In this document: in pieces, positions 44,686 through 54,362 of the stretch
Position numbering within the stretch: the stretch's first letter is position 1
Layout of the letters: each line of letters opens with the position of its first letter
NCBI RefSeq assembly: GCF_001468065.1
Contig: NZ_LNYZ01000014.1
Location: forward strand, 1-64,000
DNA: 64,000 nt
Source: Legionella steigerwaltii
GTDB lineage: Bacteria; Pseudomonadota; Gammaproteobacteria; Legionellales; Legionellaceae
Direction: 5' to 3'
Translations under genes and position numbers: made by a program
The notes under the pieces: generated by a model
The model's input: only the letters and a program-made list of their open reading frames with translations
Told to the model about the DNA's origin: nothing
Databases searched by the model: none

Positions 44686-46395
44686 TTAGCTGTATTCAGG
44701 TGGCGAATATTCACCTCCTATTGAGGAAGAAAACTCTTCCTTTTTAGGTGGTTCATAACCCATGGATTTAGGTCGCTGTTTGGTAGAAAATAAACTGTTT
44801 GCTGTGACTACCGTTGGAGGTTTTTGGGGAATTAAGCGTTTGGCATCAGCTATAGTTGGTGTTCGTACTGTTTTTAACTCATCGGCTGGAGGTAATGCTT
44901 TCACTGGAGTCTCTGGAGGGAGCTCAATGATTCTATTTGATTCATGTAAACCTACGCCCACTTTAGAATTTCCTTTTGCCAAGACTACTTCATAAGATAC
45001 ATTATTTCGTTGAAGCCACATTGTAAGTGCAGTAACAAAATCCCAAAAATCTTCTTTTTTACTTAAGGATAATAGAAATTCAGACAATTTTATAGGTAAG
45101 CCAAAGCGGTAGTTTAATACAACTGGGAGGGTGTATTTAACTGTAGATGCAATCGCAGTTGGTGCAGTCGTTAGTGATTTAACAGGTTTTGCAGACTCCA
45201 CTATTTCTAAGATGTAGAGTAAATCACTGCGTATTTCGGGCCAAAATTGCTTAATCACCGGGTCATTGACTGCGTTCTTAGGGCTAAGAAACATGTTAGG
45301 TATTACAACTCGTGCCGCTTTCTTAAAAAATCCAGGCTGTGCCACTTGTACTGTCTCTAAATCACTGTCGAGTACTTTGGTTAAGAATTTAAAAACTGTT
45401 GATAGAGGAATGAATGGTTTTGCGCCTGGTGGTGGTTTAAAATCAATAGGCACTCGTTTCTGCAGTCCTGCAAACACAACATCAACAATAAACCGTTTCG
45501 TACGATCGTAAATAACTAAAGGATCCAGGGGGATTGTATTTTTTGGGGTTCTGACTAATGGCAAAGACATGTGTGATGCAACATTAATGTGCCCCAAAAG
45601 TAATAAATGGCGCAAGGTTCTAAGGTAAAGATAAGGAGGAGTTCCCACCGTGGATTCAAATCCATAATCCATCGCCATTGAGAGTAGGGTGTAAATTAAA
45701 CCTAAAGACAGTATGGATTCCGATTTCATGGCTTTATGCCGTTCACATCGCTCTGGTGTTGCCATGCGAGTAATGTATTCGCCATAAAAAATGACGCTTA
45801 AAATAAAGGAGAGTTGTTCTCCATAAGGTAAGTGGCTAATTGCCCAAAGCACAAGATCATTAAAAGCTAATACTATAGGTTCGCGTAAAGTACCTTTAAA
45901 TTTACGTTTAAAATTACACTCTTCTTCTTTGCATAATGTTTGTGGGGGTTGTGTGAGTTTCCATTTGTATTCATTAAAAGCGGACGAGCCTACGGCATCA
46001 AGAGCAAAAGTATGCACTACTAATTTAGGTGCTTGTCTATAAGTAAATCCCCATGTTATATAATCTATTAGAGTTAGGCTAGGTAAAACCGCATAGGAAG
46101 CCAACATTCCAGTTGGGTCTGCGGGTCGCAAATAAGTTTGAATGCCATAATTTACACCCTGGGCAGCGACAACAGGCAGGACATCATAAAGGAGTATATT
46201 CCCTGTGCCTTTGACTACTTTCAGCACCGGTGGTGTGACTACTGCAGGAATTGCTTCACGCAAGGCTAGAACTTGCTCAAATACGTAAAAGGTTGTATTT
46301 GCAACATAACCTACGGTTTGCTTTATCGGTACATTATTCCAAATCCAAGTTGCTCCATTGCCAAGTGACTTGGCGCTATCCGTCCACCAGTTCAT
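44686..46395 (-). CDS. Large Legionella-type hypothetical protein
   Basis: 569 residues, not recognised. Amphipathic and hydrophobic segments occur in the first 300 residues (for example LSFILSVIFYGEYI, SILSLGLIYTLLSMAM), with no cleavable signal. The Pro-rich C-terminal third ends in KKEEFSSSIGGEYSPPEYS. The Glu/Ser-rich tail is compatible with type IV secretion but is not proof. GGGAG precedes the ATG. It may be co-transcribed with the permease 19 nt downstream. Confidence 0.5.
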   Translation of the reverse strand: MNWWTDSAKSLGNGATWIWNNVPIKQTVGYVANTTFYVFEQVLALREAIPAVVTPPVLKVVKGTGNILLYDVLPVVAAQGVNYGIQTYLRPADPTGMLASYAVLPSLTLIDYITWGFTYRQAPKLVVHTFALDAVGSSAFNEYKWKLTQPPQTLCKEEECNFKRKFKGTLREPIVLAFNDLVLWAISHLPYGEQLSFILSVIFYGEYITRMATPERCERHKAMKSESILSLGLIYTLLSMAMDYGFESTVGTPPYLYLRTLRHLLLLGHINVASHMSLPLVRTPKNTIPLDPLVIYDRTKRFIVDVVFAGLQKRVPIDFKPPPGAKPFIPLSTVFKFLTKVLDSDLETVQVAQPGFFKKAARVVIPNMFLSPKNAVNDPVIKQFWPEIRSDLLYILEIVESAKPVKSLTTAPTAIASTVKYTLPVVLNYRFGLPIKLSEFLLSLSKKEDFWDFVTALTMWLQRNNVSYEVVLAKGNSKVGVGLHESNRIIELPPETPVKALPPADELKTVRTPTIADAKRLIPQKPPTVVTANSLFSTKQRPKSMGYEPPKKEEFSSSIGGEYSPPEYS

Positions 46396-46534
46396 ATATT
46401 TGCGCTCCCTGCAACAACGAAATTTTATTGTATGAGTAAAAATATAGAAATGCCAGTCTTTTTCTCATGAAGCACAGGAACATTACATGTTGCTGCGATT
46501 CTATTAAGATCATTTTGTCTAAAAACAAAGTGGG

Positions 46535-47374
46535 TTATTCTTTATCTTTTAGTTCAACAATTCCAATGTCATCACTAATTAATTGATTCTTCCATGGTAA
46601 GTCATGATAAGTTTGTCCCTTTTTAAGCGGCAAGATTGGATATTTGATCACATCAAAAAAAGGGGAAAGATCAAAGTCGCTTGGTGTATAAAGACGAGGA
46701 TTTCTGTGAATTAATGCATAACCTGTTTTGTCTTTTTTTATGAGAGGCAAAATAGGATAGTTTACTGATTGAAATACATTCGCGATCATTGAAGAACATA
46801 TATCCTCAGTTGGTTGCAACATATTGTGCTGGAATAATGAAGAGCGCCATTTGCGAGGAAAAAAACTCCAGGGAAAAATAAAGCGTGCCAGATCAAAAAG
46901 ATGTCTTAAACTGTAGTTTTTGCCAATTTTATGAATGGCGGCAGCAATCACTTTTTCTTTATCTTCCGGTAGGAGGGCAGAGGGTCTTAAAATGCGGATG
47001 TGATCATTTTTGTATTCATCTACAGTGGAAATTCGAGTTCCTTCACCGAGGATGCTCTCTATGATGAGTTGGTCTGAAGTCAGATTTTGAGTTTGTTTTT
47101 GCACGACTTCACGCAAAGAGGGATCAGTAATGTCCTCAAGACGTCCTATATATAATGCTGAGTGAGTCCAGGTGCTTTCGGAAATAAGGCGGATAATATT
47201 ACCCATACGCGTATGACTTTCTACTAAGAGAACATCTCCAGGTCTTATTTCCTGAGTCAGCTGATCGAAATCGTACAGATACGTTCTTTTAATTACCTTA
47301 TCTTCCTTTGATAAAAATCGATAAAATTTTAATAAAATGAAATTTAATAGTGTATTTTTATGACTTTCTTTCAT
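46535..47374 (-). CDS. YiiX/YebB-like permuted papain-fold hydrolase
   Basis: 279 residues. Shows the permuted NlpC/P60 pattern of the YaeF/YiiX family: PGDVLLVESHTRMGNIIRL, WTHSALYIG (His) near residue 72, and later EDICSSMIANVF (Cys) near 195. Likely cleaves an amide or thioester bond, target unknown. No signal peptide, so it may act in the cytosol or be exported by another route. Palindrome copy 9 follows. Confidence 0.75.
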   Translation of the reverse strand: MKESHKNTLLNFILLKFYRFLSKEDKVIKRTYLYDFDQLTQEIRPGDVLLVESHTRMGNIIRLISESTWTHSALYIGRLEDITDPSLREVVQKQTQNLTSDQLIIESILGEGTRISTVDEYKNDHIRILRPSALLPEDKEKVIAAAIHKIGKNYSLRHLFDLARFIFPWSFFPRKWRSSLFQHNMLQPTEDICSSMIANVFQSVNYPILPLIKKDKTGYALIHRNPRLYTPSDFDLSPFFDVIKYPILPLKKGQTYHDLPWKNQLISDDIGIVELKDKE

Positions 47375-47402
47375 CGTAGTTATCCATAACCAGCCTCTAA
47401 AT

Positions 47403-47481
47403 GTAGCTTGGGTGCAGCGCAGCGAAACCCAGGAACCATACTATTGTATTTCCGAGTTTCGCTGCGCGGCACCCAGGCTAC
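47403..47481. repeat. Interspersed palindrome, copy 9
   Basis: GTAGCTTGGGTGCAGCGCAG ... GCGCGGCACCCAGGCTAC lies upstream of the YiiX-like gene start, between it and nth. Confidence 0.87.
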
Positions 47482-47500
47482 GATAATTCAAGGCAATCTC

Positions 47501-48133
47501 TTATAAATTCTTATCTGGGTATTCACAAAGATCCTGAATGATGCAGGTTTTGCATTTAGGACTGCGCGCTGTGCATACATATCGTCCATGTAAAACCAGC
47601 CAGTGATGTGCATCTTTTAAAAATTCAGGGTCTGTATTTTTTATGAGTGCTTTTTCTACCTCTAAAGGGGTTTTGCCTTTAGCAAGTCCAGTACGATTTG
47701 CTACCCGAAATATATGAGTGTCTACTGCTACGGTGGGTTCGCCAAAAGCCGTATTTAGAATAACATTAGCAGTTTTACGTCCGACCCCAGGCAGCGACTC
47801 TAATTCCACACGTTTATTGGGTACTTTTCCATTATAATTTTTAACCAGCAATTCGCAAGTTTTCATAATATTTTGCGCCTTGCTGTTATAAAGTCCTATA
47901 GATTTTATATATTCTTTTAATTTTTCGAGCCCTAAATCAAGAATATCTTGGGGCGTATTGGCTACTGGAAATAATTTTGCAGTTGCTTTATTGACCCCTA
48001 CGTCAGTTGCTTGCGCCGAAAGAATAACGGCAATTAATAATTCAAAAGAAGAATGATAGGCAAGTTCCGTAGTTGGATGCGGATTGTGTTCACGAAATCG
48101 TACAAAAATTTCTCGACGCTTTTGTTTATTCAT
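47501..48133 (-). CDS. nth: Endonuclease III
   Basis: 210-residue base-excision DNA glycosylase/AP lyase. Helix-hairpin-helix [16 protein letters not shown] with the catalytic Lys (near residue 120), catalytic Asp in [12 protein letters not shown], and the C-terminal 4Fe-4S cluster C-x6-C-x2-C-x5-C ([17 protein letters not shown]). Overlaps rsxB by 8 nt. Confidence 0.96.
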   Translation of the reverse strand: MNKQKRREIFVRFREHNPHPTTELAYHSSFELLIAVILSAQATDVGVNKATAKLFPVANTPQDILDLGLEKLKEYIKSIGLYNSKAQNIMKTCELLVKNYNGKVPNKRVELESLPGVGRKTANVILNTAFGEPTVAVDTHIFRVANRTGLAKGKTPLEVEKALIKNTDPEFLKDAHHWLVLHGRYVCTARSPKCKTCIIQDLCEYPDKNL

Positions 48134-48737
48134 GATGTTTTTTTGCTTTTACACGAGCCAATGCTTGTTGAATGTAATCTTGCTTGGCTTGTATGTCTTT
48201 AGTTTGATCCACTTTCAAAGCAAGTTGGCGTTTTTCCCTATAAGCGTGTTGTTTTTCATGTTCTTCACGCAATAAACGGGTTTGTTTCGCGTGAAAACGT
48301 TTGCGTGCTAAGTCTTTATCATAGTGCACATCTGGTAAAGTAACCATCTCAATACAATCTACTGGGCAGGGCGCAACGCACAAACCACAACCGGTACATT
48401 CATGATCAATTATCGCATGCATTAATTTACCACTGCCAATAATCGCATCGACAGGGCAGGCTTTGATGCATTTAGTGCAACCAATACATTCTGCTTCACG
48501 AATGACTGCAACCGACGGCGCACGAGTATTCGCAAGGGCTTCTGTCAAATACGGCGTTGGATCTACATGCAACAAAGCTCCTAATGCTTTGACAGTGGCA
48601 ACTCCTCCAGGAGGACATTTATTGATCGTGGCTGTCCCTTGAGCCAAGGCTTCAGCATAGGGTAAACAACCAGGAAAATCACATTCGCCGCATTGTGTTT
48701 GTGGCAAAAGTGCGTCAATTTCTTTAACTGTGGCCAT
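48126..48737 (-). CDS. rsxB: RnfB/RsxB-like ferredoxin without the membrane anchor
   Basis: 203 residues. It starts directly at the Fe-S domain ([20 protein letters not shown]) and then has two 4Fe-4S clusters ([12 protein letters not shown] and [12 protein letters not shown]), ending in a Lys/Gln-rich helix. The hydrophobic N-terminal helix of classical RnfB/RsxB is missing and no other rnf genes are nearby, so it may be a soluble electron carrier for nth, metG-linked or other Fe-S enzymes (inference). Overlaps metG by 14 nt and nth by 8 nt. Confidence 0.85.
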   Translation of the reverse strand: MATVKEIDALLPQTQCGECDFPGCLPYAEALAQGTATINKCPPGGVATVKALGALLHVDPTPYLTEALANTRAPSVAVIREAECIGCTKCIKACPVDAIIGSGKLMHAIIDHECTGCGLCVAPCPVDCIEMVTLPDVHYDKDLARKRFHAKQTRLLREEHEKQHAYREKRQLALKVDQTKDIQAKQDYIQQALARVKAKKHHE

Positions 48738-50385
48738 TGTACACCTGTTTGGACTGCTCCAGCATGGCTTCTATTTTTTCTTTTTCAACACGAACCATTA
48801 AGGGCTGGAAGGTATTGAGATGATGATTTAATAAAGGCTGATCAATTGCTTCCCAAGTAAGTGGCTCACAATTTAAAAAGTCTTCTGCGGCTTTTGCCAT
48901 CATAGGCAATACTGGCTTTAAATAAGTAATTAGGATGCGGAATAAATTAATTCCCATGGTGCAAATGTTTTGAACCTCGGCTAAACGTCCTTCTTCTTTT
49001 GCCAAAACCCAGGGTTTATTTGTATCGATGTACTGATTCACTTTATCGGCACAATCCATGATATGACGAATAGCACGTGCGTAATCACGTGAAATAAACG
49101 ATTCGATGACTTCGGCGCGTATTTCCAGCAGTTCTGCATACAGCTGAGGATCACTTAAGTGATTACTGAGACGGTTATCAAATCGTTTATTAATAAAACC
49201 GGCACAGCGACTGGCGATGTTGACTACTTTACCCACCAGATCCGCATTGATGCGGTTGATAAAATCATCAAAATTTAAATCCAAATCATCAACACGACCA
49301 TTGAGTTTGGCCGCAAAATAATAGCGTAGGTATTCTGGATGCAAATGTTCCAAATAGATACGGGCTTCGAGAAAAGTCCCACGTGATTTTGACATTTTTT
49401 GGCCGTCTACGGTCAAAAAACCATGGGTATAAACCGCGGTTGGCATACGGTGACCACTGGCAGCGAGCATGGCAGGCCAAAATAAAGCATGAAAATAAAC
49501 AATGTCTTTGCCAACGAAGTGGTATAACTCTGTAGTGGAACCTTTATCCCAAAACTCAGCAAAGGAGACGCCCTGCTCATCACAGTATTTTTTAAAACTG
49601 GCCATATAGCCTATAGGGGCATCAAGCCAAACATAGAAGTATTTGTCTGTAGTTCCGGGAATAGGAAATCCAAAATAGGGCGCATCCCGAGAAATATCCC
49701 ATTGTTTTAATCCAGCAGCAAACCACTCATCCAGTTTATTGGCAACCTCAGCTTGTAAATGACCGCTACGGGTCCATTCCTTTAAGAGATGTTCATACCG
49801 GGGTAAATCAAAGAAGTAATGCTCCGAATCTTTTTCTATGGGTTTGGCGCCAGAAATGGCAGATACTGCATCAATCAGATCCGTCGGGGAATAGGTAGCA
49901 CCGCAAACTTCACAATTATCGCCATATTGATCTTTAGCTCCGCACTTGGGACAAGTTCCTTTAACGTAACGATCTGGCAAAAACATTTGTTTTACGGGAT
50001 CATAAGCCTGACGTATGGTTCTTTTAATAATCGAACCGTTTGCCTGCAATGCCTCGTAAATGGCTGAAGCCAAAGCCTGGTTTTCTGGCGAATGGGTGGT
50101 GTGATAACAGTCATAATCAATTGCAAAGGCTTTGAAATCACGTTCATGACTTAACTTGATTTCAGCAGTCAACGCTTCGGGAGTGATTCCCATTTGCTCT
50201 GCTTTCAACATAATCGGGGTCCCATGCGCATCATCGCCACAAATGCTGATGCAATTAATGTCTGACATTTTATGGGTGCGTACCCAGATATCCGTTTGAA
50301 TATGCTCTACTAAATGTCCAAGGTGTAAATGGCCATTTGCATAGGGTAAGGCGCTGGTCACCAGCATTTTACGTTGTTTCGCCAT
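48724..50385 (-). CDS. metG: Methionyl-tRNA synthetase
   Basis: 553 residues from ATG 50385 (a TTG lies one codon earlier). [11 protein letters not shown] (HIGH motif), the zinc knuckle [18 protein letters not shown] (near residue 146) and GQKMSKSRG (KMSKS, near 330) are complete. It lacks the C-terminal tRNA-binding/dimerisation domain of the 677-residue E. coli enzyme, as in many bacteria with the short form. First gene of a metG-rsxB-nth operon. Confidence 0.96.
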   Translation of the reverse strand: MAKQRKMLVTSALPYANGHLHLGHLVEHIQTDIWVRTHKMSDINCISICGDDAHGTPIMLKAEQMGITPEALTAEIKLSHERDFKAFAIDYDCYHTTHSPENQALASAIYEALQANGSIIKRTIRQAYDPVKQMFLPDRYVKGTCPKCGAKDQYGDNCEVCGATYSPTDLIDAVSAISGAKPIEKDSEHYFFDLPRYEHLLKEWTRSGHLQAEVANKLDEWFAAGLKQWDISRDAPYFGFPIPGTTDKYFYVWLDAPIGYMASFKKYCDEQGVSFAEFWDKGSTTELYHFVGKDIVYFHALFWPAMLAASGHRMPTAVYTHGFLTVDGQKMSKSRGTFLEARIYLEHLHPEYLRYYFAAKLNGRVDDLDLNFDDFINRINADLVGKVVNIASRCAGFINKRFDNRLSNHLSDPQLYAELLEIRAEVIESFISRDYARAIRHIMDCADKVNQYIDTNKPWVLAKEEGRLAEVQNICTMGINLFRILITYLKPVLPMMAKAAEDFLNCEPLTWEAIDQPLLNHHLNTFQPLMVRVEKEKIEAMLEQSKQVYNGHS

Positions 50386-50563
50386 CAATAAGCTACCTGC
50401 TTGTATGAAATGACTGATTATAACGCATATGAGTGATAAATGCTGTAGGTAACTGAGTTATTGCAAGAATCATAGTACAGAGAATGTTTTGAGGGAAACC
50501 GAGAGAATACTCTGCGGTTTCAATTGGGGAAGTTAAGCCCGCAAAATAGTTTGTAAGTAGAAA

Positions 50564-50590
50564 TAAAAAACGCGGCTTAGGCCGCGTTTT
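50564..50590 (-). terminator. Rho-independent terminator of the 264-residue protein gene
   Basis: On the minus strand AAAACGCGGC-CTAA-GCCGCGTTTT followed by more T residues: a 10-bp stem, tetraloop and U-run, 16-40 nt after the stop at 50606. The clearest terminator in the window. Confidence 0.88.
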
Positions 50591-50605
50591 GAAGTTGTAT
50601 TTTTT

Positions 50606-51400
50606 CTAAACTGTGTATTGTTTTTGTTGCTCATCTGTAACAACAGGAGCACCAGTACCTTTCTCTGTCTCTTTCTTAGGAGTAGCAATTGGAGAATCAT
50701 AATGTACATCAGATTGTTGTGAAAATGGAACTACAGTTCCTTTTTCTTTCTTTGTACCTTGACCCATATCAGTATTTAACTTGGAAGAAGCATATGGATT
50801 AGATTTATACTGAGACCCTGTGTCAACACCTAATTTTTGTGTAGTGCTAGCATCTGTTTCAGGATGAGAAGAAAGAAGTGATGCATTTTTGTGTTTAGCG
50901 CGCATTTCTTTGCAGCAGCTTGCAACCCAAGAAACGAAGTTACCAACAGCAGCACCTACGTAAGTTGCAACAGAAGTAGCAGCAGCAGCTAATCCAGCAG
51001 CAAGACCGATTTGGGCAATAGCACTAGGACCAGCAATCGCAGCAATAGAAAGACCAGCGATTGTGAAACCAGCAACTGTAGCTAAAGCAGCAGGCCATAA
51101 AGCTAAAGTCAGTGCAAGACCACCAGCAACAGCTAAAGAAGCCCAAGCAGCAACAGTAATCGCTGTTTTATGTGCTTTAAGAAAATCAGTAGCTGAACGA
51201 CCAACAGCCTTAATACCCTCAGCTAAGTAACCGAGTAAACCGGGGGTTACTAAAACTTGTCCTTTGACTATTTTAGGTGAACCGTCTGATTTTGTTACAG
51301 TAGAGCCTAATAATAAACTAGAAAGTCCAGTCAAAGCGTTAGCTGGTAAATAAGCAACCGCTTTACCAAAATTAGATAATTGTTCTCTTGTTAATGCCAT
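50606..51400 (-). CDS. Hypothetical Ala/Gly-rich membrane-inserting protein
   Basis: 264 residues, not recognised. Three to four Ala/Gly-rich hydrophobic segments lie between about 78 and 165 (AVAGGLALTLALWPAALATV, AIAQIGLAAGLAAAATSVAT). A polar tail (about 170-264), rich in Ser, Thr and Lys, ends in EQQKQYTV. No cleavable signal. The small-residue helices and disordered tail suggest a membrane-inserting, perhaps secreted, protein. It has its own SD (GGAG, 6 nt) and a strong terminator, so it is a separate, probably well-expressed unit. Confidence 0.55.
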   Translation of the reverse strand: MALTREQLSNFGKAVAYLPANALTGLSSLLLGSTVTKSDGSPKIVKGQVLVTPGLLGYLAEGIKAVGRSATDFLKAHKTAITVAAWASLAVAGGLALTLALWPAALATVAGFTIAGLSIAAIAGPSAIAQIGLAAGLAAAATSVATYVGAAVGNFVSWVASCCKEMRAKHKNASLLSSHPETDASTTQKLGVDTGSQYKSNPYASSKLNTDMGQGTKKEKGTVVPFSQQSDVHYDSPIATPKKETEKGTGAPVVTDEQQKQYTV

Positions 51401-51647
51401 GTTTTACTCCAAGGTTATAAATCACGGCGGATGATAGCAATGTTTTTGCTACATGTGAACCAAAAATGCTCAATTTGTTGTAACAAAAGTGTAAAAATAT
51501 TTGATTTTTTGCTGTTATTAGTATAATAAATGGGCAGTTTTCTCATTGTAAGTTCTTTATGGTTTTTTTCTGCTCACTCATGAGGCCTTCGTTTTTAATT
51601 TAAGAAATACCAATATCCTAATTTAATGATATTAATCGAATTAATTT

Positions 51648-52334
51648 TTACTTTGGGGTTGAATGACGGTATAAAGTTGGATCAGCAACTCCAGCTCCAA
51701 TAAACCCACGTCGTCTAAAAGTACAACTGTCGCATTCACCACATGCTTCGCCAGCATCGTTTGCCTGATAGCATGAAACTGTTAAGCTGTAATCTACGCC
51801 TAAACTTATTCCTAACTGGATGGTTTGCACCTTACTTAAGTGTTGTAAAGGAGCGTGGATGGAAAAATGATCCCCAGTGACACCCGCTTTGGTTGCCAGA
51901 TTAGCTAATGTTTGAAACGCTTCAATAAACTCAGGACGACAATCTGGATAATGAGAATAATCAACAGAGCTTGCACCGATAAAAATGTCCCTTGCGCCTA
52001 TGGATTCTGCAAGGCCTAAGGCCATCGCTAAGAAAATTGTATTGCGGGCAGGAACATAGGTAACCGGGATCTCAGAGCCACCCTGAAAAGCAGGTACTTC
52101 CATGTTAGAATCGGTCAAAGCAGAATTACGAAACAGTTCAGTGTCTAAGGTGACAATGTGATGTTTTAGCACTTTATAATGTTGTGCAATACGCTGGGCG
52201 GCATGCAATTCAGCGGAATGTCTTTGTCCATAAGAAAAGCTGATCGCATCACAGGAAAAACCTTTTGATGTTGCTAGAGCCAGACACGTCGTTGAATCCA
52301 GACCACCAGAGAGTAAGACAACTGCTTTTTTCAT
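51648..52334 (-). CDS. queC: 7-cyano-7-deazaguanine synthase
   Basis: 228 residues. PP-loop [13 protein letters not shown] at the N-terminus and the C-terminal zinc site ([17 protein letters not shown]) are complete. Converts 7-carboxy-7-deazaguanine to preQ0 in queuosine biosynthesis. No preQ1 riboswitch was recognised upstream. Other que genes are not in the window, except possibly the PTPS-like protein at 30.0 kb and the YhhQ-like protein at 42 kb. Confidence 0.95.
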   Translation of the reverse strand: MKKAVVLLSGGLDSTTCLALATSKGFSCDAISFSYGQRHSAELHAAQRIAQHYKVLKHHIVTLDTELFRNSALTDSNMEVPAFQGGSEIPVTYVPARNTIFLAMALGLAESIGARDIFIGASSVDYSHYPDCRPEFIEAFQTLANLATKAGVTGDHFSIHAPLQHLSKVQTIQLGISLGVDYSLTVSCYQANDAGEACGECDSCTFRRRGFIGAGVADPTLYRHSTPK

Positions 52335-52649
52335 AATGTATTGGTCTCCATAAAGAATTTACTTTTTTTGTGACTTTTCAATATGCCCGAGAGATTATAT
52401 TTTCCCGCAAGTTTTGGCAAATGATATTCCTACCTGCATCTGCAATGGGGACGGTCCGGGACGGACCCCGTTAATTATTAGTCAACTTGTTCAAAGCACA
52501 TTGGGGTCCGTCCCGGACCGTCCCCATTGCAGCACTACGTCCACAGAATGTAGACTGTTGTTTTTTTGTCCGGACTTATTAAGCGGTTAGCTTTTTTTAG
52601 GTCAAAAATGCTGTTAGAATGCGCCAATCATGCCATAACATGGAACTTT
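52335..52649. other. Divergent region queC / manC
   Basis: 315 bp without a gene. It holds the perfect long inverted repeat at 52441-52531. An open frame runs into it from manC via a TTG at 52566, but no convincing start is seen there. Confidence 0.5.
52441..52531. repeat. Perfect 29-bp inverted repeat (GGGGACGGTCC type)
   Basis: The arms at 52441-52469 and 52503-52531 are exact reverse complements (TGCAATGGGGACGGTCCGGG...), separated by a 33-nt AT-rich loop. It is much more GC-rich than its surroundings, suggesting recent arrival. Confidence 0.9.
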
Positions 52650-54074
52650 ATGACGACTACCCTTTATCCTGTTATCCTCGCTGGAGGTTCTGGAACTCGT
52701 TTATGGCCATTATCCCGTAAAAATTATCCAAAACAATTTCTGGCTTTAAATGGGGAGTTATCCCTTTTACAACAGACGGTGAAAAGAGCACAAAACTTAG
52801 TGAGTACTCATTCTCTTATTGTAAGTAATGACGCTCATTATTTTCTTTGTCAGGATCAGTTAAATCATTTTGCTCATTCAATGACTTATCTGCTGGAACC
52901 TTGTGCACGCAATACAGCCCCGGCAATTGCCTGTGCTGCCCATTATTTATCTCAAATTGCCGGCCCTGATGCCGTGATGCTAGTACTTCCTTCAGACCAC
53001 TGGATAGCTGATGATAAGGCCTGGCAAGAAGCGATGTTAAGAGGCGCACAATTCGCAGCAGAACATCAAGCTTTAGTTACTTTTGGGATCGAGCCAGATA
53101 GCCCTAAAACGGGGTATGGTTACATAGAGGCGGGTTTGCCATTAACGGATAAGGTGCAACAGGTTTTAAGTTTTAGAGAGAAACCAGCCATTGAGATGGC
53201 GGAAGAGTTTATAGCCAGTGGCAATTATTTTTGGAATAGTGGCATGTTTGTCTGTCGTGCTGGTGTTTATCTCCAGGAATTAGCTGAATACCAGCCGGAT
53301 ATTCATTATTTTAGTCAGCAAGCTGTTTTAAAAGCCCAGCATCATCATGATTTTTTACGTCTTGATCTAGAATGTTTCTCACGTTGTGAAGCAGAGTCGA
53401 TTGATTATGCGATTATGGAAAAGACCAATAAAGCAGCAGTTATCCCAGTTTCCATGCAATGGAGTGATTTAGGATGTTGGTCTGCGGTAGCCGATGCAAA
53501 TGTACCTGATCAAGACGGAAATACGGTGACCGGAAAAGTTATAGCTCAGCAGAGTACTAATTGCTTGATTCATAGTACTGACATTTTGGTTACTGCCATC
53601 GGTGTACAAGATCAGATTATTGTTGCGACACAAGATGCTGTTTTAGTCGCTGACAAACAATATTCACAACAAGTTAAGGATTTGGTCAACTCTTTAAGTA
53701 AAGATCATCATCAAGTCACTCAGGATCATCAACGGGTATCTCGTCCTTGGGGATATTATGAGGTTTTAGCAGAGGGTGCTTCATTTAAAGTAAAGCGATT
53801 GATGGTGAAACCCGGTGCTCGTTTATCTTTGCAAATGCACCAGCATCGTGCCGAACATTGGGTTGTAGTTTCTGGAAAAGCAGAAGTAATCAATGACACG
53901 CAAACAATCTACTTATCTGTAAATCAATCAACTTATATTGCGCAAAATACGCTTCATCGTTTAAGTAATCCTGGGAGTGAACCCTTGTACGTCATTGAGG
54001 TACAAAGTGGTGCCTATTTGGGAGAGGATGATATTAAGCGTTTTGATGATATCTACGCGCGTGATATCTCCTAA
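52650..54074 (+). CDS. manC: Mannose-1-phosphate guanylyltransferase / mannose-6-phosphate isomerase
   Basis: 474 residues from ATG 52650, the normal length (an upstream TTG at 52566 adds 28 implausible residues). Nucleotidyltransferase domain with GGSGTRLWPLSRKNYPKQF (near residue 10) and FREKPAIEMAEEFIASGNYF, then the C-terminal cupin isomerase domain (RPWGYYEVL, LSLQMHQHRAEHW). Makes GDP-mannose for polysaccharides. Palindrome copy 10 follows. Confidence 0.95.
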   Translation: MTTTLYPVILAGGSGTRLWPLSRKNYPKQFLALNGELSLLQQTVKRAQNLVSTHSLIVSNDAHYFLCQDQLNHFAHSMTYLLEPCARNTAPAIACAAHYLSQIAGPDAVMLVLPSDHWIADDKAWQEAMLRGAQFAAEHQALVTFGIEPDSPKTGYGYIEAGLPLTDKVQQVLSFREKPAIEMAEEFIASGNYFWNSGMFVCRAGVYLQELAEYQPDIHYFSQQAVLKAQHHHDFLRLDLECFSRCEAESIDYAIMEKTNKAAVIPVSMQWSDLGCWSAVADANVPDQDGNTVTGKVIAQQSTNCLIHSTDILVTAIGVQDQIIVATQDAVLVADKQYSQQVKDLVNSLSKDHHQVTQDHQRVSRPWGYYEVLAEGASFKVKRLMVKPGARLSLQMHQHRAEHWVVVSGKAEVINDTQTIYLSVNQSTYIAQNTLHRLSNPGSEPLYVIEVQSGAYLGEDDIKRFDDIYARDIS

Positions 54075-54095
54075 AAATTGTTTTCTAAAAATTTT

Positions 54096-54173
54096 GTAGC
54101 CTGGGTGAAGCGCAGCGAAACCCGGGAATTTGATCGTAACGATCCCGGGTTTCGCTCGCTTCACCCAGGCTAC
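54096..54173. repeat. Interspersed palindrome, copy 10
   Basis: GTAGCCTGGGTGAAGCGCAG ... CGCTTCACCCAGGCTAC, 22 nt after the manC stop. Its loop itself contains a GATCGTAACGATC palindrome. Confidence 0.9.
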
Positions 54174-54260
54174 CAATCTCCTTCTTCAATTAATTCCCTC
54201 TTAAAACTCACTTTTTTATGAAAAATTGTTTGCAATTGTGTAAATCAATGTATGTACATC

Positions 54261-54290
54261 TTGTTTTTTAAATTTATTTTATGTTATAAA
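54261..54290 (+). promoter_or_regulatory. Putative promoter of the 749-residue protein gene
   Basis: TTGTTT (54261-54266), 18-bp spacer, TATAAA (54285-54290), about 70 bp before the chosen ATG. An ATGTACAT palindrome lies just upstream. Confidence 0.35.
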
Positions 54291-54362
54291 AAAGAACACA
54301 TTTGATTTTTTCCTTTGATTAAATGAATTAGTCGCTGAACATTCGTGGGCACAGAGGTGGGT

